Shown: positions 18,337 to 27,150 of the stretch, piece after piece | Layout of the letters: each line of letters starts with the position of its first letter | Numbering within the stretch: the first letter of the stretch is position 1 | Source of the DNA: an uncultured Saprospiraceae bacterium | Lineage (GTDB): Bacteria > Bacteroidota > Bacteroidia > Chitinophagales > Saprospiraceae | Reading direction: 5' to 3' | NCBI GenBank assembly: GCA_947311465.1 | Contig: CAMZLN010000066.1 | Coordinates: forward strand, 1-36,179 | DNA length: 36,179 nucleotides | Notes under the pieces: model-generated | Database searches by the model: none | What the model was told of the DNA's origin: nothing | The model's input: the letters and a program-made list of their open reading frames with translations, nothing else | Program-made: the position numbers and the translations under genes

Positions 18337-20970
18337 CTATAATTCTTCTCCAAAGTCGTCTTCCTCATCACTAGTTTCTTGATCTGTTGAATCTTGCTCA
18401 ATCTCATCTCCAAATTGATCTGGATCCATTCCTTCTATGGTTTCATCAAAATCAGTATCCCCATTTTCTTGTTGATAGATTTCACAATCCAATTCTATAC
18501 CAATATCTCCTTTGGGAATAGGGAATCTTACTTTAGTATCAAATTTCAATTCTTCATCATCTTCTAGACTTTGCAATAATTTTGCAAAAATGGGGCGTGC
18601 CATTTTTGCGCCACTACCATGCCTAAGTGATTTGAATCTAATCCATTGCTCTTCTCCACCAACCCATGTCCCACAAACCAATCTAGGGGTCAATCCCATA
18701 AACCATCCATCTACGGAGCTATTGGTTGTTCCTGTTTTTCCTCCAATTTCACTTTTTATCTTATCAAATCCAGGAAGACCTTGATGCATTACTTTCTTTA
18801 ACATTTGAATCATTACATAATTGACTCTTGGCTCTAGTGCAGGTTTATTATCAGGGTATTCTGTATAAATTACTCGATCATATTTATCTACAATCTTTGT
18901 GAGAAAAATAGGTTTTGTACTTGTCCCATTGTTTGCAAAGGAGGTGTACGCTCCTGTCATTTCTGTGACGGCAAGTTCTGCTGATCCCAAACATATTGAA
19001 GGGGAAGGTGGCACTTTTTCTTTCGGAATCCCCATATTTGATGCTAGTTCTCTTACACTTTCTGGATCACCAAGTTGTTTCATCAAATAAACAGATACTG
19101 TATTTTTTGAATATTGCAGTCCTTTAAAAAGGGTGAAAGGTTCTCCTGAATATTCATTATTTGCATTATTGGGAGTCCAATCTTTCTTTAAATGAAAATT
19201 GCCTTCGCCCGCATGTATTGTATATGGAATATCATCAACGACAAAACAAGGAGACATTCCTAATTGGGCAATCGCAGTTGAATAAATCAGTGGTTTAAAG
19301 GTAGATCCTACTTGTCTATTAGAAGTGACATGATCATATTTGAAATATTTATGATTGATTCCTCCTACCCATGATTTGATTTCTCCAGTCACTGGGTCAA
19401 CGGACATTGATCCAACTTGTAAAAAATTTCTGTGATATTTTAATGAATCCATAGGAGTCATTAAGGTATCTTTTTCTAAAGATTCATTGTCGTATGTAAA
19501 CACCTTCATTTGTGTTTTTTTAGCGAATGATTCTTCTAAAGTTTTTTTGAAAGTGCGCCATTGATTTTTGACGATTTTCCAATCTTTACTTTTTAAAAGC
19601 GTGTTGTATTTCTTTTCGAAGTTTTTTGAAATTAATTTCTTCTTTCTTAATTTTTTAAGATAACCTTTGTCTTTATCCGCATTTAACAAACGTAGAATAT
19701 CAATATCTCTAAGAGGTATTTCGTAATCTTTTTTTATTTGCTTAGTTAAATCACTGAAATATTTTTTTCGTATTGCTTTCGCACGATCAGTAGATCGAAT
19801 TAATCTATCTAATACTTTTTCACGAATGACCATTTCTTCATCAGTAGTACCCAAATCTTCTGGATCATTTGGATTGGGTGGAATTCGATATTCCCAAGGA
19901 TCATCTTTTTTCCATTCTTTATTAAAAAATTTTTGAAGCTTTTTCATGTGTATGAGCATTGCTTCTTCGTGATGTTTTTGAATGATAGGATCTATGGTAG
20001 TATAAACTTTTAATCCATCTCTGTAAATATCATAAGGTTTTCCATCAGATTTCTTATCAGCTACATTTTTCAAAACATGTTTTAAATGCTTTCTCAATTC
20101 CATTCTGAAATATGGGGCAAGTCCTGTAGTATGAGATTCTTTATGAAAACTGGACATATCAAGGGGCAATACACGCAGGGAATCATATTGCATTTGAGAA
20201 ATATACTCTTTCTTTTTCATCTGATGAAGAACAACTTCTCGTCGCTTCAATGCCCTTTTAGGAGCTCTTAAAGGATTGTATCTGGCTGGATTTTTCAACA
20301 TACCTACAAGCATGGCAGATTGCTCTAGCGAAAGATTATCTGGGGTTTCATTGAAATATATTTCCGAAGCAGCTCGAATCCCATAAGCTCCATATAAAAA
20401 ACTAAATTTGTTGAGATACATCGCAATGATTTCCTCTTTTGTATAATTTTTTTCTAGTCGTACCGCAATGATCCATTCCTTGAATTTTTGAAAGATTCTT
20501 TGAACAATATTCTTTGACGCAGTTCCTGTAAATAATAATTTCGCTAATTGTTGAGTAATTGTACTGGCTCCTCCATCTTTTCCAAAACGTGCAACAGCTC
20601 TAGCTAAACCTTTCATGTCAATACCAGAATGCTTGTAATATCTTTCATCTTCGGTGGATAAAAGTGCATTTATTAAATGGGGTGATAAATCTTCGTAAGT
20701 AACGGTTACACGATTTTCGATATAGTATTTTCCAATAACGCTTCCATCATTTGCAAAAACTTGAGTTGCTTGGTCGTATTTTGGATTTTCTAGTTCTTCG
20801 AACGAAGGTAGTTTTGTGAAGGAGGTAATAATAAATATTAACGGAATACTCAAAATGAATAATCCCGTTAATATCCAAAGATATTTTATATATTTCCGAT
20901 GTTTGGTTATGGTAATATCGTCTCCATCACCATTTTTTCCTCTAAAAAAATGTTTTATTTTTTCTAGCAT
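18337..20970 (-). CDS. Penicillin-binding protein 1A (bifunctional transglycosylase/transpeptidase)
   Basis: 877 aa; GT51 motifs (ALLSTEDERYYKHSGID, STITQQLAKLLF, KEWIIAVRLEKNYTKEEIIAMYLNKFSFLYGAYGI) and transpeptidase motifs (GSTFKPLIYSTA, SKNTVSVYL, GGKTGTTNSSVDGWFMG). Confidence 0.96.
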   Translation of the reverse strand: MLEKIKHFFRGKNGDGDDITITKHRKYIKYLWILTGLFILSIPLIFIITSFTKLPSFEELENPKYDQATQVFANDGSVIGKYYIENRVTVTYEDLSPHLINALLSTEDERYYKHSGIDMKGLARAVARFGKDGGASTITQQLAKLLFTGTASKNIVQRIFQKFKEWIIAVRLEKNYTKEEIIAMYLNKFSFLYGAYGIRAASEIYFNETPDNLSLEQSAMLVGMLKNPARYNPLRAPKRALKRREVVLHQMKKKEYISQMQYDSLRVLPLDMSSFHKESHTTGLAPYFRMELRKHLKHVLKNVADKKSDGKPYDIYRDGLKVYTTIDPIIQKHHEEAMLIHMKKLQKFFNKEWKKDDPWEYRIPPNPNDPEDLGTTDEEMVIREKVLDRLIRSTDRAKAIRKKYFSDLTKQIKKDYEIPLRDIDILRLLNADKDKGYLKKLRKKKLISKNFEKKYNTLLKSKDWKIVKNQWRTFKKTLEESFAKKTQMKVFTYDNESLEKDTLMTPMDSLKYHRNFLQVGSMSVDPVTGEIKSWVGGINHKYFKYDHVTSNRQVGSTFKPLIYSTAIAQLGMSPCFVVDDIPYTIHAGEGNFHLKKDWTPNNANNEYSGEPFTLFKGLQYSKNTVSVYLMKQLGDPESVRELASNMGIPKEKVPPSPSICLGSAELAVTEMTGAYTSFANNGTSTKPIFLTKIVDKYDRVIYTEYPDNKPALEPRVNYVMIQMLKKVMHQGLPGFDKIKSEIGGKTGTTNSSVDGWFMGLTPRLVCGTWVGGEEQWIRFKSLRHGSGAKMARPIFAKLLQSLEDDEELKFDTKVRFPIPKGDIGIELDCEIYQQENGDTDFDETIEGMDPDQFGDEIEQDSTDQETSDEEDDFGEEL

Positions 20971-21079
20971 GTTTTCTCATTTTACTTTGCTAAATATTTT
21001 GAAAAATAATAAGTAGTTGAATATAATTATACGGTCAGTAACTTAATTCTTCAAAATCGAACCAAGTTACAGAATAAAG

Positions 21080-21197
21080 ACATTATAAAGAAATATAATA
21101 TTCTAAACTTTCTTGAATCAATGAATTATTCGCTGTTTGATTTAAAATGACGGTCCCAATCTCAGAAATCATTGCGAAGTTGATGATTTGATTTTGA
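21080..21197 (-). pseudogene. aroB: Duplicated 3' end of aroB (C-terminal fragment)
   Basis: Ungapped alignment to 25613-25730 with about 9 differences. In-frame translation QNQIINFAMISEIGTVILNQTANNSLIQESLEYYISL* versus native ENQIINFTMISEIGTIILNQTANNSLIQESLEYYISL*. Confidence 0.9.
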
Positions 21198-21203
21198 AGG
21201 TGG

Positions 21204-22742
21204 TTATTGTTTTATAAATTTATGAATTTTGAATTTCCCATCTTTATGAATAAGTTTTAGAAAATAATTCCCAGTTAGTAATGAATTTACATTTATTGTT
21301 TCTTTTAATAAATCTTGTTTAACAATATTGCCTGTAATATTAATTATTTGGTACATGTAAAACGAATTGTTATTTATATTTAATGTATTGTGGCATGGAT
21401 TTGGAAAGATATTTTGATGACTCTCTAAATTTGCTAATTCTATGTCCAAAATATTTACTTCATCGCAATTGGATGAGATAAAACATCCATTTTCATCAAT
21501 TGATAATATCCAAATATCATAATGTTGTGTTAGAGTTGAATCCCAATAAGGAGATTCCCCAAGTAAAACAAAAGATCCATTTTGCCTTTCAACTATTTTA
21601 TTAAATATTGAATGTTTATATTTTCCACCTCTATTTGGTTCTGATTTTTCTCCTTCTCGTAGTTTATTTTTGTAAATTTTCAACCATTGTAGTTCGAGGG
21701 TAGTGTTAAAACAAAGGACAAATCCAGATAATTTCCAGTCTACTTTATCTTTTTCAAAAACATCCTGGACGGTACCTGATAGTACAATATTGCCTTTTTT
21801 TGTGATAATCATTTGATTTGCGATGTAAGTTCTACCTATTTGGGTGATATCAAGTGGAATATATAGTTTTGATAATAAGATAGAGTCTAATTGACTGTCA
21901 ACTTTTGTTATAGCTCCATAGTCAACATTATATCCGTCAATTTCGGATGGTTCTACATGAGATGTAAAATAATAATTCCCATTTTTGCCAATAATTTTTG
22001 ATGGTATAAAATCATCATTGATTCCACTAAACTTAAATAACCGCTTTTTTATTACTTCACCATCAGTATTATTAACTGAAATTAATGTTTGGGTTGGTCC
22101 ACTAACTGCACTATTTTGTACAACGAAAGAAATATTCTCACTATTTTTTGTTGATAAACCTACTAATCTAGGATGAAGTGCATTTTTGATACTATAGGTT
22201 TTTTCCCATTCTTTTTGGTTTGAGAGTTGATTTAGTTTTATTACGATACCTTTGATTTGTTTTGAAGGATAATAAACTCTAGTTCCATATAAATAATATT
22301 TTTTTTCAAAGACATAAATACCTTCGGGATTTAGCACTTCATTGTCTATGGATGCGAAAATAATTTCATCAATTGTTTCAAAATTTAAGGATAATACTTT
22401 TAAAACAAAATTCCTACCGTTATTGACTTTTTGGGTGCTAGAACCTACAAGTATGATGTTTTTGCCATCGTAAATTAATGGAGAGTCAAATCCCGGGAAA
22501 AAATTTTCAATTAATTTTGTATGAATAATATTACCATTATTATCAATTTTTGTTAATTGACATGCTCCTGATTCTAGATAAAGAATAGATGCGACAATAA
22601 AAAAATCATCAAAACTTATAATTGCACTAGACAAATTAATTGTTGCATTTTCTCCTAGTGGGTACAGCTTATTGAAATTGTTTTGAGAATAACAATAAGT
22701 TGTACCTAGAAGTAATGAAATAAATAAGATAATTTTATTCAT
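21204..22742 (-). CDS. Secreted protein with T9SS type A C-terminal sorting domain
   Basis: 512 aa; signal peptide MNKIILFISLLLGTTYCYSQ; C-terminus NIFPNPCHNTLNINNN...ITGNIVKQDLL...LLTGNYFLKLIHKDGKFKIHKFIKQ. Confidence 0.85.
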   Translation of the reverse strand: MNKIILFISLLLGTTYCYSQNNFNKLYPLGENATINLSSAIISFDDFFIVASILYLESGACQLTKIDNNGNIIHTKLIENFFPGFDSPLIYDGKNIILVGSSTQKVNNGRNFVLKVLSLNFETIDEIIFASIDNEVLNPEGIYVFEKKYYLYGTRVYYPSKQIKGIVIKLNQLSNQKEWEKTYSIKNALHPRLVGLSTKNSENISFVVQNSAVSGPTQTLISVNNTDGEVIKKRLFKFSGINDDFIPSKIIGKNGNYYFTSHVEPSEIDGYNVDYGAITKVDSQLDSILLSKLYIPLDITQIGRTYIANQMIITKKGNIVLSGTVQDVFEKDKVDWKLSGFVLCFNTTLELQWLKIYKNKLREGEKSEPNRGGKYKHSIFNKIVERQNGSFVLLGESPYWDSTLTQHYDIWILSIDENGCFISSNCDEVNILDIELANLESHQNIFPNPCHNTLNINNNSFYMYQIINITGNIVKQDLLKETINVNSLLTGNYFLKLIHKDGKFKIHKFIKQ

Positions 22743-22765
22743 TTGTACTATTTTATAGCTAATTT

Positions 22766-25525
22766 TTATTCGATTAATATTTTCTTTGAATAAATATTTG
22801 TTTTGTCTTTTATAATATGAATGTAATATACACCTTGTTTGAATTGAGTTGCATTGATTTTTAAAACATTCTGAGAGCTTTTTTGTTGTAAAATTTTGTT
22901 ACCAAAAGAATCAGTTATTGTTATTTCGATTGTGTTTGCATCATTAAATTTAATGGTAAAGTAGTTATTCGCAGGGTTAGGAAATATTTTTGGATTGCCT
23001 ATTTTAGAAATTGAAGTAAACTTGAAATTGTCATCAACTTCATCACCATCTTTTGGCTCAAGTAATATTTTTGTTAATGAATAATATAGGGAAAGTGCTA
23101 TCCCAGAATTTTCATTAGACTTTAATGCAATTGATTGTATTTCGTTTAATTCTGCCAGAGTAGGAGTGAACAGTACTTTATTATTTAGTCGTTTTAAGTT
23201 GATTTTTTGTAAAGTGACAAACTCTTTGTTCTCTATTGTTGCTAGATATTTTTTTGCTTCAACTAAATCTCCTTCTAATAGATATGTACTGTAAATCAAT
23301 AATTGATTATTGCCATTAGATTTAATTAGTTTACGTACTTTAGTAAAATTACCAGCTTTGATTTCTGCAGTTACTATTTTTTGAAATGAAAACTCATCAT
23401 TAGGTGGAGCTACAATATAGTCACAAGGATTAGATGGGTCATTAAAGTATGAAAACTTTCTTGTAACATTAGGTGTACTTAATATTGCATCTTTACAATC
23501 AGTATCCCTATCATCCGGTTCCCAATATTCAAAATTGTTTGGATATCCTGAAATTGAAGTAACACTTGAATTGGTATTACCAGTATGCGTAAAACAATTA
23601 TTTACTGGCCTCATTCCAGGCTTGATTTGTATTGGATTTACATTTCCATGTATTCGAATATCGGATTTTGTTGTATTGAAGCAATTATCTCTGAAGATTA
23701 GTCCGCCATTATTATTCCATAAACGGATTCCATATTTTGTATTGGAGAATCTGTTATTTTGAATAAAATTTGAACCGAATCCATTTGCTACATTAAATAT
23801 GCCATAATATCCTTCAAATTTATTATCTGTTATTGTGTAATTATTTTCGCCTCTAATTTCAATATTTTTAAAGGAATAATTGAACTTATTGTTTTCGATA
23901 TTGTGTTTTCCAATTGATAAGGCACTTGAGAATATATTTCTATTTGTTGAATAAAATATATTGTCATATATGTTGGAAGGAAGAACAGCATGTGTACTTG
24001 TTAGCATTATGTCCTTAGATCCTCCATGGAACTCATTATTTCCTATTAAACTGAAATCAGCATCTTCTCCAATGATGCATCTGTCTTGGATATTAAAAAA
24101 CTTACAGCCAATAACATGTAAGTCACTACAATTCCAATTTGTAATTCCCCATTTCCCGCCATATTGGGTACAATTGACTATTGTACTTTTGTTAATTCTT
24201 GGTTGATAGGCAATAAACTCAGCCAATCTATTACAATTTCTAAAAATAGTATTTTGTGCATCTAATTTTCCATTCCCATAATTAGTTTTTTCAGGCCATG
24301 GAAGAGCTGGAAACATAGAGACTGCAGCATTATTAGTATTTTCTATTGTTGCATCTATAAATTTTACATCATAAAAATTAAATGCAGGATCAAAATTTCC
24401 ACCAGTAACTTTAATACCTGACCATTTGTTGCAATTAGAAGTAATTTTTCCTCCATTTACTATTAATTTTGCATTTTTATGGACTATTATTTTTTTATTA
24501 GGTGCCATAATACATGTACCGTATACATTAAATGTTGCACCAGGCATAATTTCGACATCATGGTGAAAAATTTCTGTTGAATATATTGCATAGGAATTTT
24601 CAAATTTCGAATCCCAAAGTTCTTTTCTTGCTGTTTTTAAAAAATAATACATTCTTTTCGCTTGTCCTTCTGTAAATTCTGTAGCACAAGCATGAAAATA
24701 TCCCATGTAATTTTCTTCTGGATATAACCAATTCCAATTGCTATTACAATTTTCACAATTTGAATTTTTATCCTTTTCAAGACAGTCATATTCTATCAAT
24801 GGTCTTATGCAAGGTGGTGTATCGCAAACAAAATCACCATTTTTACAACATTCTGATTCTGTTAACCCATTTTGGTGACAATGATTTCCATTACATTCAT
24901 CATCATCATCATCTTCTCCCCATATATGATATAAACCTAAATAGTGCCCAAGTTCATGAGTTAATGTTTTTAAATAATAAGGTGCACTTCCAAATTCTGA
25001 TGTTGAACCGAATGCCCAATACGAAATTGTAATTCCATCTAGTATACTTGTAGTTGGAGGGAGTACTGCACTACCACCCTGACCTAAAGGACCGTTTTTA
25101 ATAATCCATATATTTAAATATTTTTTCTTATCCCATGATGTTGTAGTATGTAAATTCCATTTATGTCCTGGAGGATTGGTATCAGTATATTGAGAATAAA
25201 TTCTTTCAATTCCAGAAGTGCAATTTCCATCTGGATCAATATTTGCGAGAACTAATTTTATCTTTGTATTATATCCTCCATAAAGACCTTTTAAGTGATC
25301 ATTTGTTTCTTTAATTGCAGCGTGTACTTGTGCATCTGGTATATTTTCGGGACCATTCAGATGAATTATATGAACTATTGTTGGAATAACGTATTGGGAT
25401 GTTTCTGCGTCAGTTTTTTCTTCACATTTTGTAGTATTGTTAAGATTAGAAGAATTGTAATTTTGATTGTATTCAAATCCACATTGAAATTGGGCAAATA
25501 GATATAAGGGCATGATGCTTAACAT
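22766..25525 (-). CDS. M43-type (pappalysin-like) zinc metalloprotease with beta-helix region and T9SS type A sorting domain; N-terminus possibly frameshifted
   Basis: 919 aa; HELGHYLGLYH (HExxHxxGxxH), Asn-rich right-handed beta-helix-like stretch, C-terminus IFPNPANNYFTIKF...QFKQGVYYIHIIKDKTNIYSKKILIE. A likely start at 25565 is out of frame (see findings). Confidence 0.85.
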   Translation of the reverse strand: MLSIMPLYLFAQFQCGFEYNQNYNSSNLNNTTKCEEKTDAETSQYVIPTIVHIIHLNGPENIPDAQVHAAIKETNDHLKGLYGGYNTKIKLVLANIDPDGNCTSGIERIYSQYTDTNPPGHKWNLHTTTSWDKKKYLNIWIIKNGPLGQGGSAVLPPTTSILDGITISYWAFGSTSEFGSAPYYLKTLTHELGHYLGLYHIWGEDDDDDECNGNHCHQNGLTESECCKNGDFVCDTPPCIRPLIEYDCLEKDKNSNCENCNSNWNWLYPEENYMGYFHACATEFTEGQAKRMYYFLKTARKELWDSKFENSYAIYSTEIFHHDVEIMPGATFNVYGTCIMAPNKKIIVHKNAKLIVNGGKITSNCNKWSGIKVTGGNFDPAFNFYDVKFIDATIENTNNAAVSMFPALPWPEKTNYGNGKLDAQNTIFRNCNRLAEFIAYQPRINKSTIVNCTQYGGKWGITNWNCSDLHVIGCKFFNIQDRCIIGEDADFSLIGNNEFHGGSKDIMLTSTHAVLPSNIYDNIFYSTNRNIFSSALSIGKHNIENNKFNYSFKNIEIRGENNYTITDNKFEGYYGIFNVANGFGSNFIQNNRFSNTKYGIRLWNNNGGLIFRDNCFNTTKSDIRIHGNVNPIQIKPGMRPVNNCFTHTGNTNSSVTSISGYPNNFEYWEPDDRDTDCKDAILSTPNVTRKFSYFNDPSNPCDYIVAPPNDEFSFQKIVTAEIKAGNFTKVRKLIKSNGNNQLLIYSTYLLEGDLVEAKKYLATIENKEFVTLQKINLKRLNNKVLFTPTLAELNEIQSIALKSNENSGIALSLYYSLTKILLEPKDGDEVDDNFKFTSISKIGNPKIFPNPANNYFTIKFNDANTIEITITDSFGNKILQQKSSQNVLKINATQFKQGVYYIHIIKDKTNIYSKKILIE

Positions 25526-25594
25526 TAATAATACCCCCCGAAATTATTTTTTTTCGTAAAAACATGATTTAAAAATTTTGTTTGATTAATGATG

Positions 25595-25602
25595 CAAATA
25601 TA
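25595..25602 (-). promoter_or_regulatory. Predicted -7 element TATATTTG for the metalloprotease gene
   Basis: Reverse strand TATATTTG matches TAnnTTTG. No clear TTG -33 element. Confidence 0.35.
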
Positions 25603-25615
25603 TAAATAAAAAACA

Positions 25616-26665
25616 TTATAAAGAAATATAATATTCTAAACTTTCTTGAATCAGTGAATTATTCGCTGTTTGATTTAAAATGATGGTCCCAATTTCTGAA
25701 ATCATGGTGAAATTGATGATTTGGTTTTCGTTCTTTTTATCCTTGGTCATTAAATGTAAATAGGTCGAAAAATTTGATTTTTTCAATTTATATTTTCCAT
25801 AGTGGTTAATGATGTATGTGGATATTTTATCTAATGACTGAGCCGAAAGTCCAACTACTTTGTGCGATAAAAAGGATTCACAAATCAATCCAATCGCAAC
25901 GGCTTCTCCATGCAAAAGAGAAATTCCATTACTTAATGCATGACTTTCTATCGCATGTCCTATGGTATGACCGAAATTTAAAGATTTTCGCAATCCCATT
26001 TCAAAGGGATCTTTATGAACTACAGATTTTTTTATTTCTAAGGACGGTATGATGTATTTTTCCCAATCTGTAACTTCTGATATTTTTTTTATATTTTGAA
26101 GTTCTATCCAATCATCTTTGGATGCGATTAATCCGTGTTTGATTAATTCTGCGAATCCACTACGAATTTCTCTAATGGATAAAGTCTTTAAAAAATCTGC
26201 TGATACACAAACTTGACTTGGATTTTTAAAAAGCCCAACGGCATTTTTTAAATTCATAAAATCAATACCTAATTTACCACCAATGGATGCATCAACTTGA
26301 GAGAGTAGGGTGGTTGGAATTTGAATAAAATCCATTCCTCGATAGAATGTGGATGCTGTAAATCCACCCATATCTCCTATCACACCACCACCAAGATTAA
26401 TCATACAAGATTTTCTATCTGCTCCGTTTTTGACCATTTCTGACCAAATAAATTGACAAGTCTCTATGTTTTTATGAATTTCTCCAGATTGTATTTCTAT
26501 GAGATGGAAATCCAAATTCGAGATATTATTTTCGAAAATTGGTAAGCAATGTTCTTTTGTGTTTTGATCTGCAAGCACAAAAATAGATGAATACTTTTTT
26601 AGTTGTATCTCCTTCCAAAAATCTCCAATTTGTATCTTGTAGGTATCTAAATCTATAACTTTCAT
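25616..26665 (-). CDS. aroB: 3-dehydroquinate synthase
   Basis: 349 aa; GGGVIGDMGGFTASTFYRGMDFIQIPTTLLSQVDASIGGKLGIDF...SGFAELIKHGLI...LNFGHTIGHAIE. Confidence 0.97.
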   Translation of the reverse strand: MKVIDLDTYKIQIGDFWKEIQLKKYSSIFVLADQNTKEHCLPIFENNISNLDFHLIEIQSGEIHKNIETCQFIWSEMVKNGADRKSCMINLGGGVIGDMGGFTASTFYRGMDFIQIPTTLLSQVDASIGGKLGIDFMNLKNAVGLFKNPSQVCVSADFLKTLSIREIRSGFAELIKHGLIASKDDWIELQNIKKISEVTDWEKYIIPSLEIKKSVVHKDPFEMGLRKSLNFGHTIGHAIESHALSNGISLLHGEAVAIGLICESFLSHKVVGLSAQSLDKISTYIINHYGKYKLKKSNFSTYLHLMTKDKKNENQIINFTMISEIGTIILNQTANNSLIQESLEYYISL

Positions 26666-26687
26666 AACTCTTTATAACTTCGTAACT

Positions 26688-26972
26688 CTATAACTCATTT
26701 ACACTCCACGCCATAGGTTTACCATCAAAAAGAAGTTTTGTTGCTTTCCAAGTTGATTTAAATAATTCAGAATGTCGATATTTTTCTAAATCAGATGCAT
26801 CTTTCCAAAAACTGTAGGTAAAAAATACATTGGGATGATCTACATCTTGCCATAACTCTAAATGTTCGCATCCTTCAAATCCACGTATTTTCTCTTTTTT
26901 CGATTCAAAAATAGCTTTAAATGTTTCGATTTCGGAACTTTTGAAAGTTAATTTTACTATTCTTTTTATCAT
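26688..26972 (-). CDS. Antibiotic biosynthesis monooxygenase (ABM) domain protein
   Basis: 94 aa ABM-like fold pattern (FKAIFESKKEKIRGFEGCEHLELWQDVDHPNVFFTYSFWKDASDLEKYRHSELFKSTWKATKLLFDGKPMAWSV). Confidence 0.8.
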   Translation of the reverse strand: MIKRIVKLTFKSSEIETFKAIFESKKEKIRGFEGCEHLELWQDVDHPNVFFTYSFWKDASDLEKYRHSELFKSTWKATKLLFDGKPMAWSVNEL

Positions 26973-26976
26973 ATAA

Positions 26977-27024
26977 AAAAGGTTGTGAGTTATTGGTTGT
27001 AAAAGGTTGTGAGTTATTGGTTGT
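26977..27024. repeat. Perfect tandem repeat, 2 x 24 bp
   Basis: AAAAGGTTGTGAGTTATTGGTTGT twice in direct succession. Confidence 0.9.
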
Positions 27025-27042
27025 GAAAAGGTTATAGGTTAT

Positions 27043-27150
27043 GCACCTTGTATCCTTGCACCTTGAATCATTGTACACCTTGAATCATTGCACCTTGCAC
27101 CTTTGCACCATTGTACCATTGTACCATTTCATCATTTCATCATTTCATTT
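27043..27150. repeat. Low-complexity degenerate repeat tract (GCACCTTG / TTGTACCA / TTTCATCA units)
   Basis: Repeated GCACCTTG, CACCTTGAATCATTG (x2), CATTGTAC and CATTTCAT units, running into the 3' end of the SAM hydrolase gene. Confidence 0.75.

Noticed and set aside
24898-24912. (CAT)5 run as a phase-variation tract
   Set aside because: Trinucleotide unit inside a coding region keeps frame; it would only change Asp number.
26977-27150. Repeat tract considered as a CRISPR array
   Set aside because: Units are directly adjacent or degenerate, with no regular spacers and no cas genes nearby.
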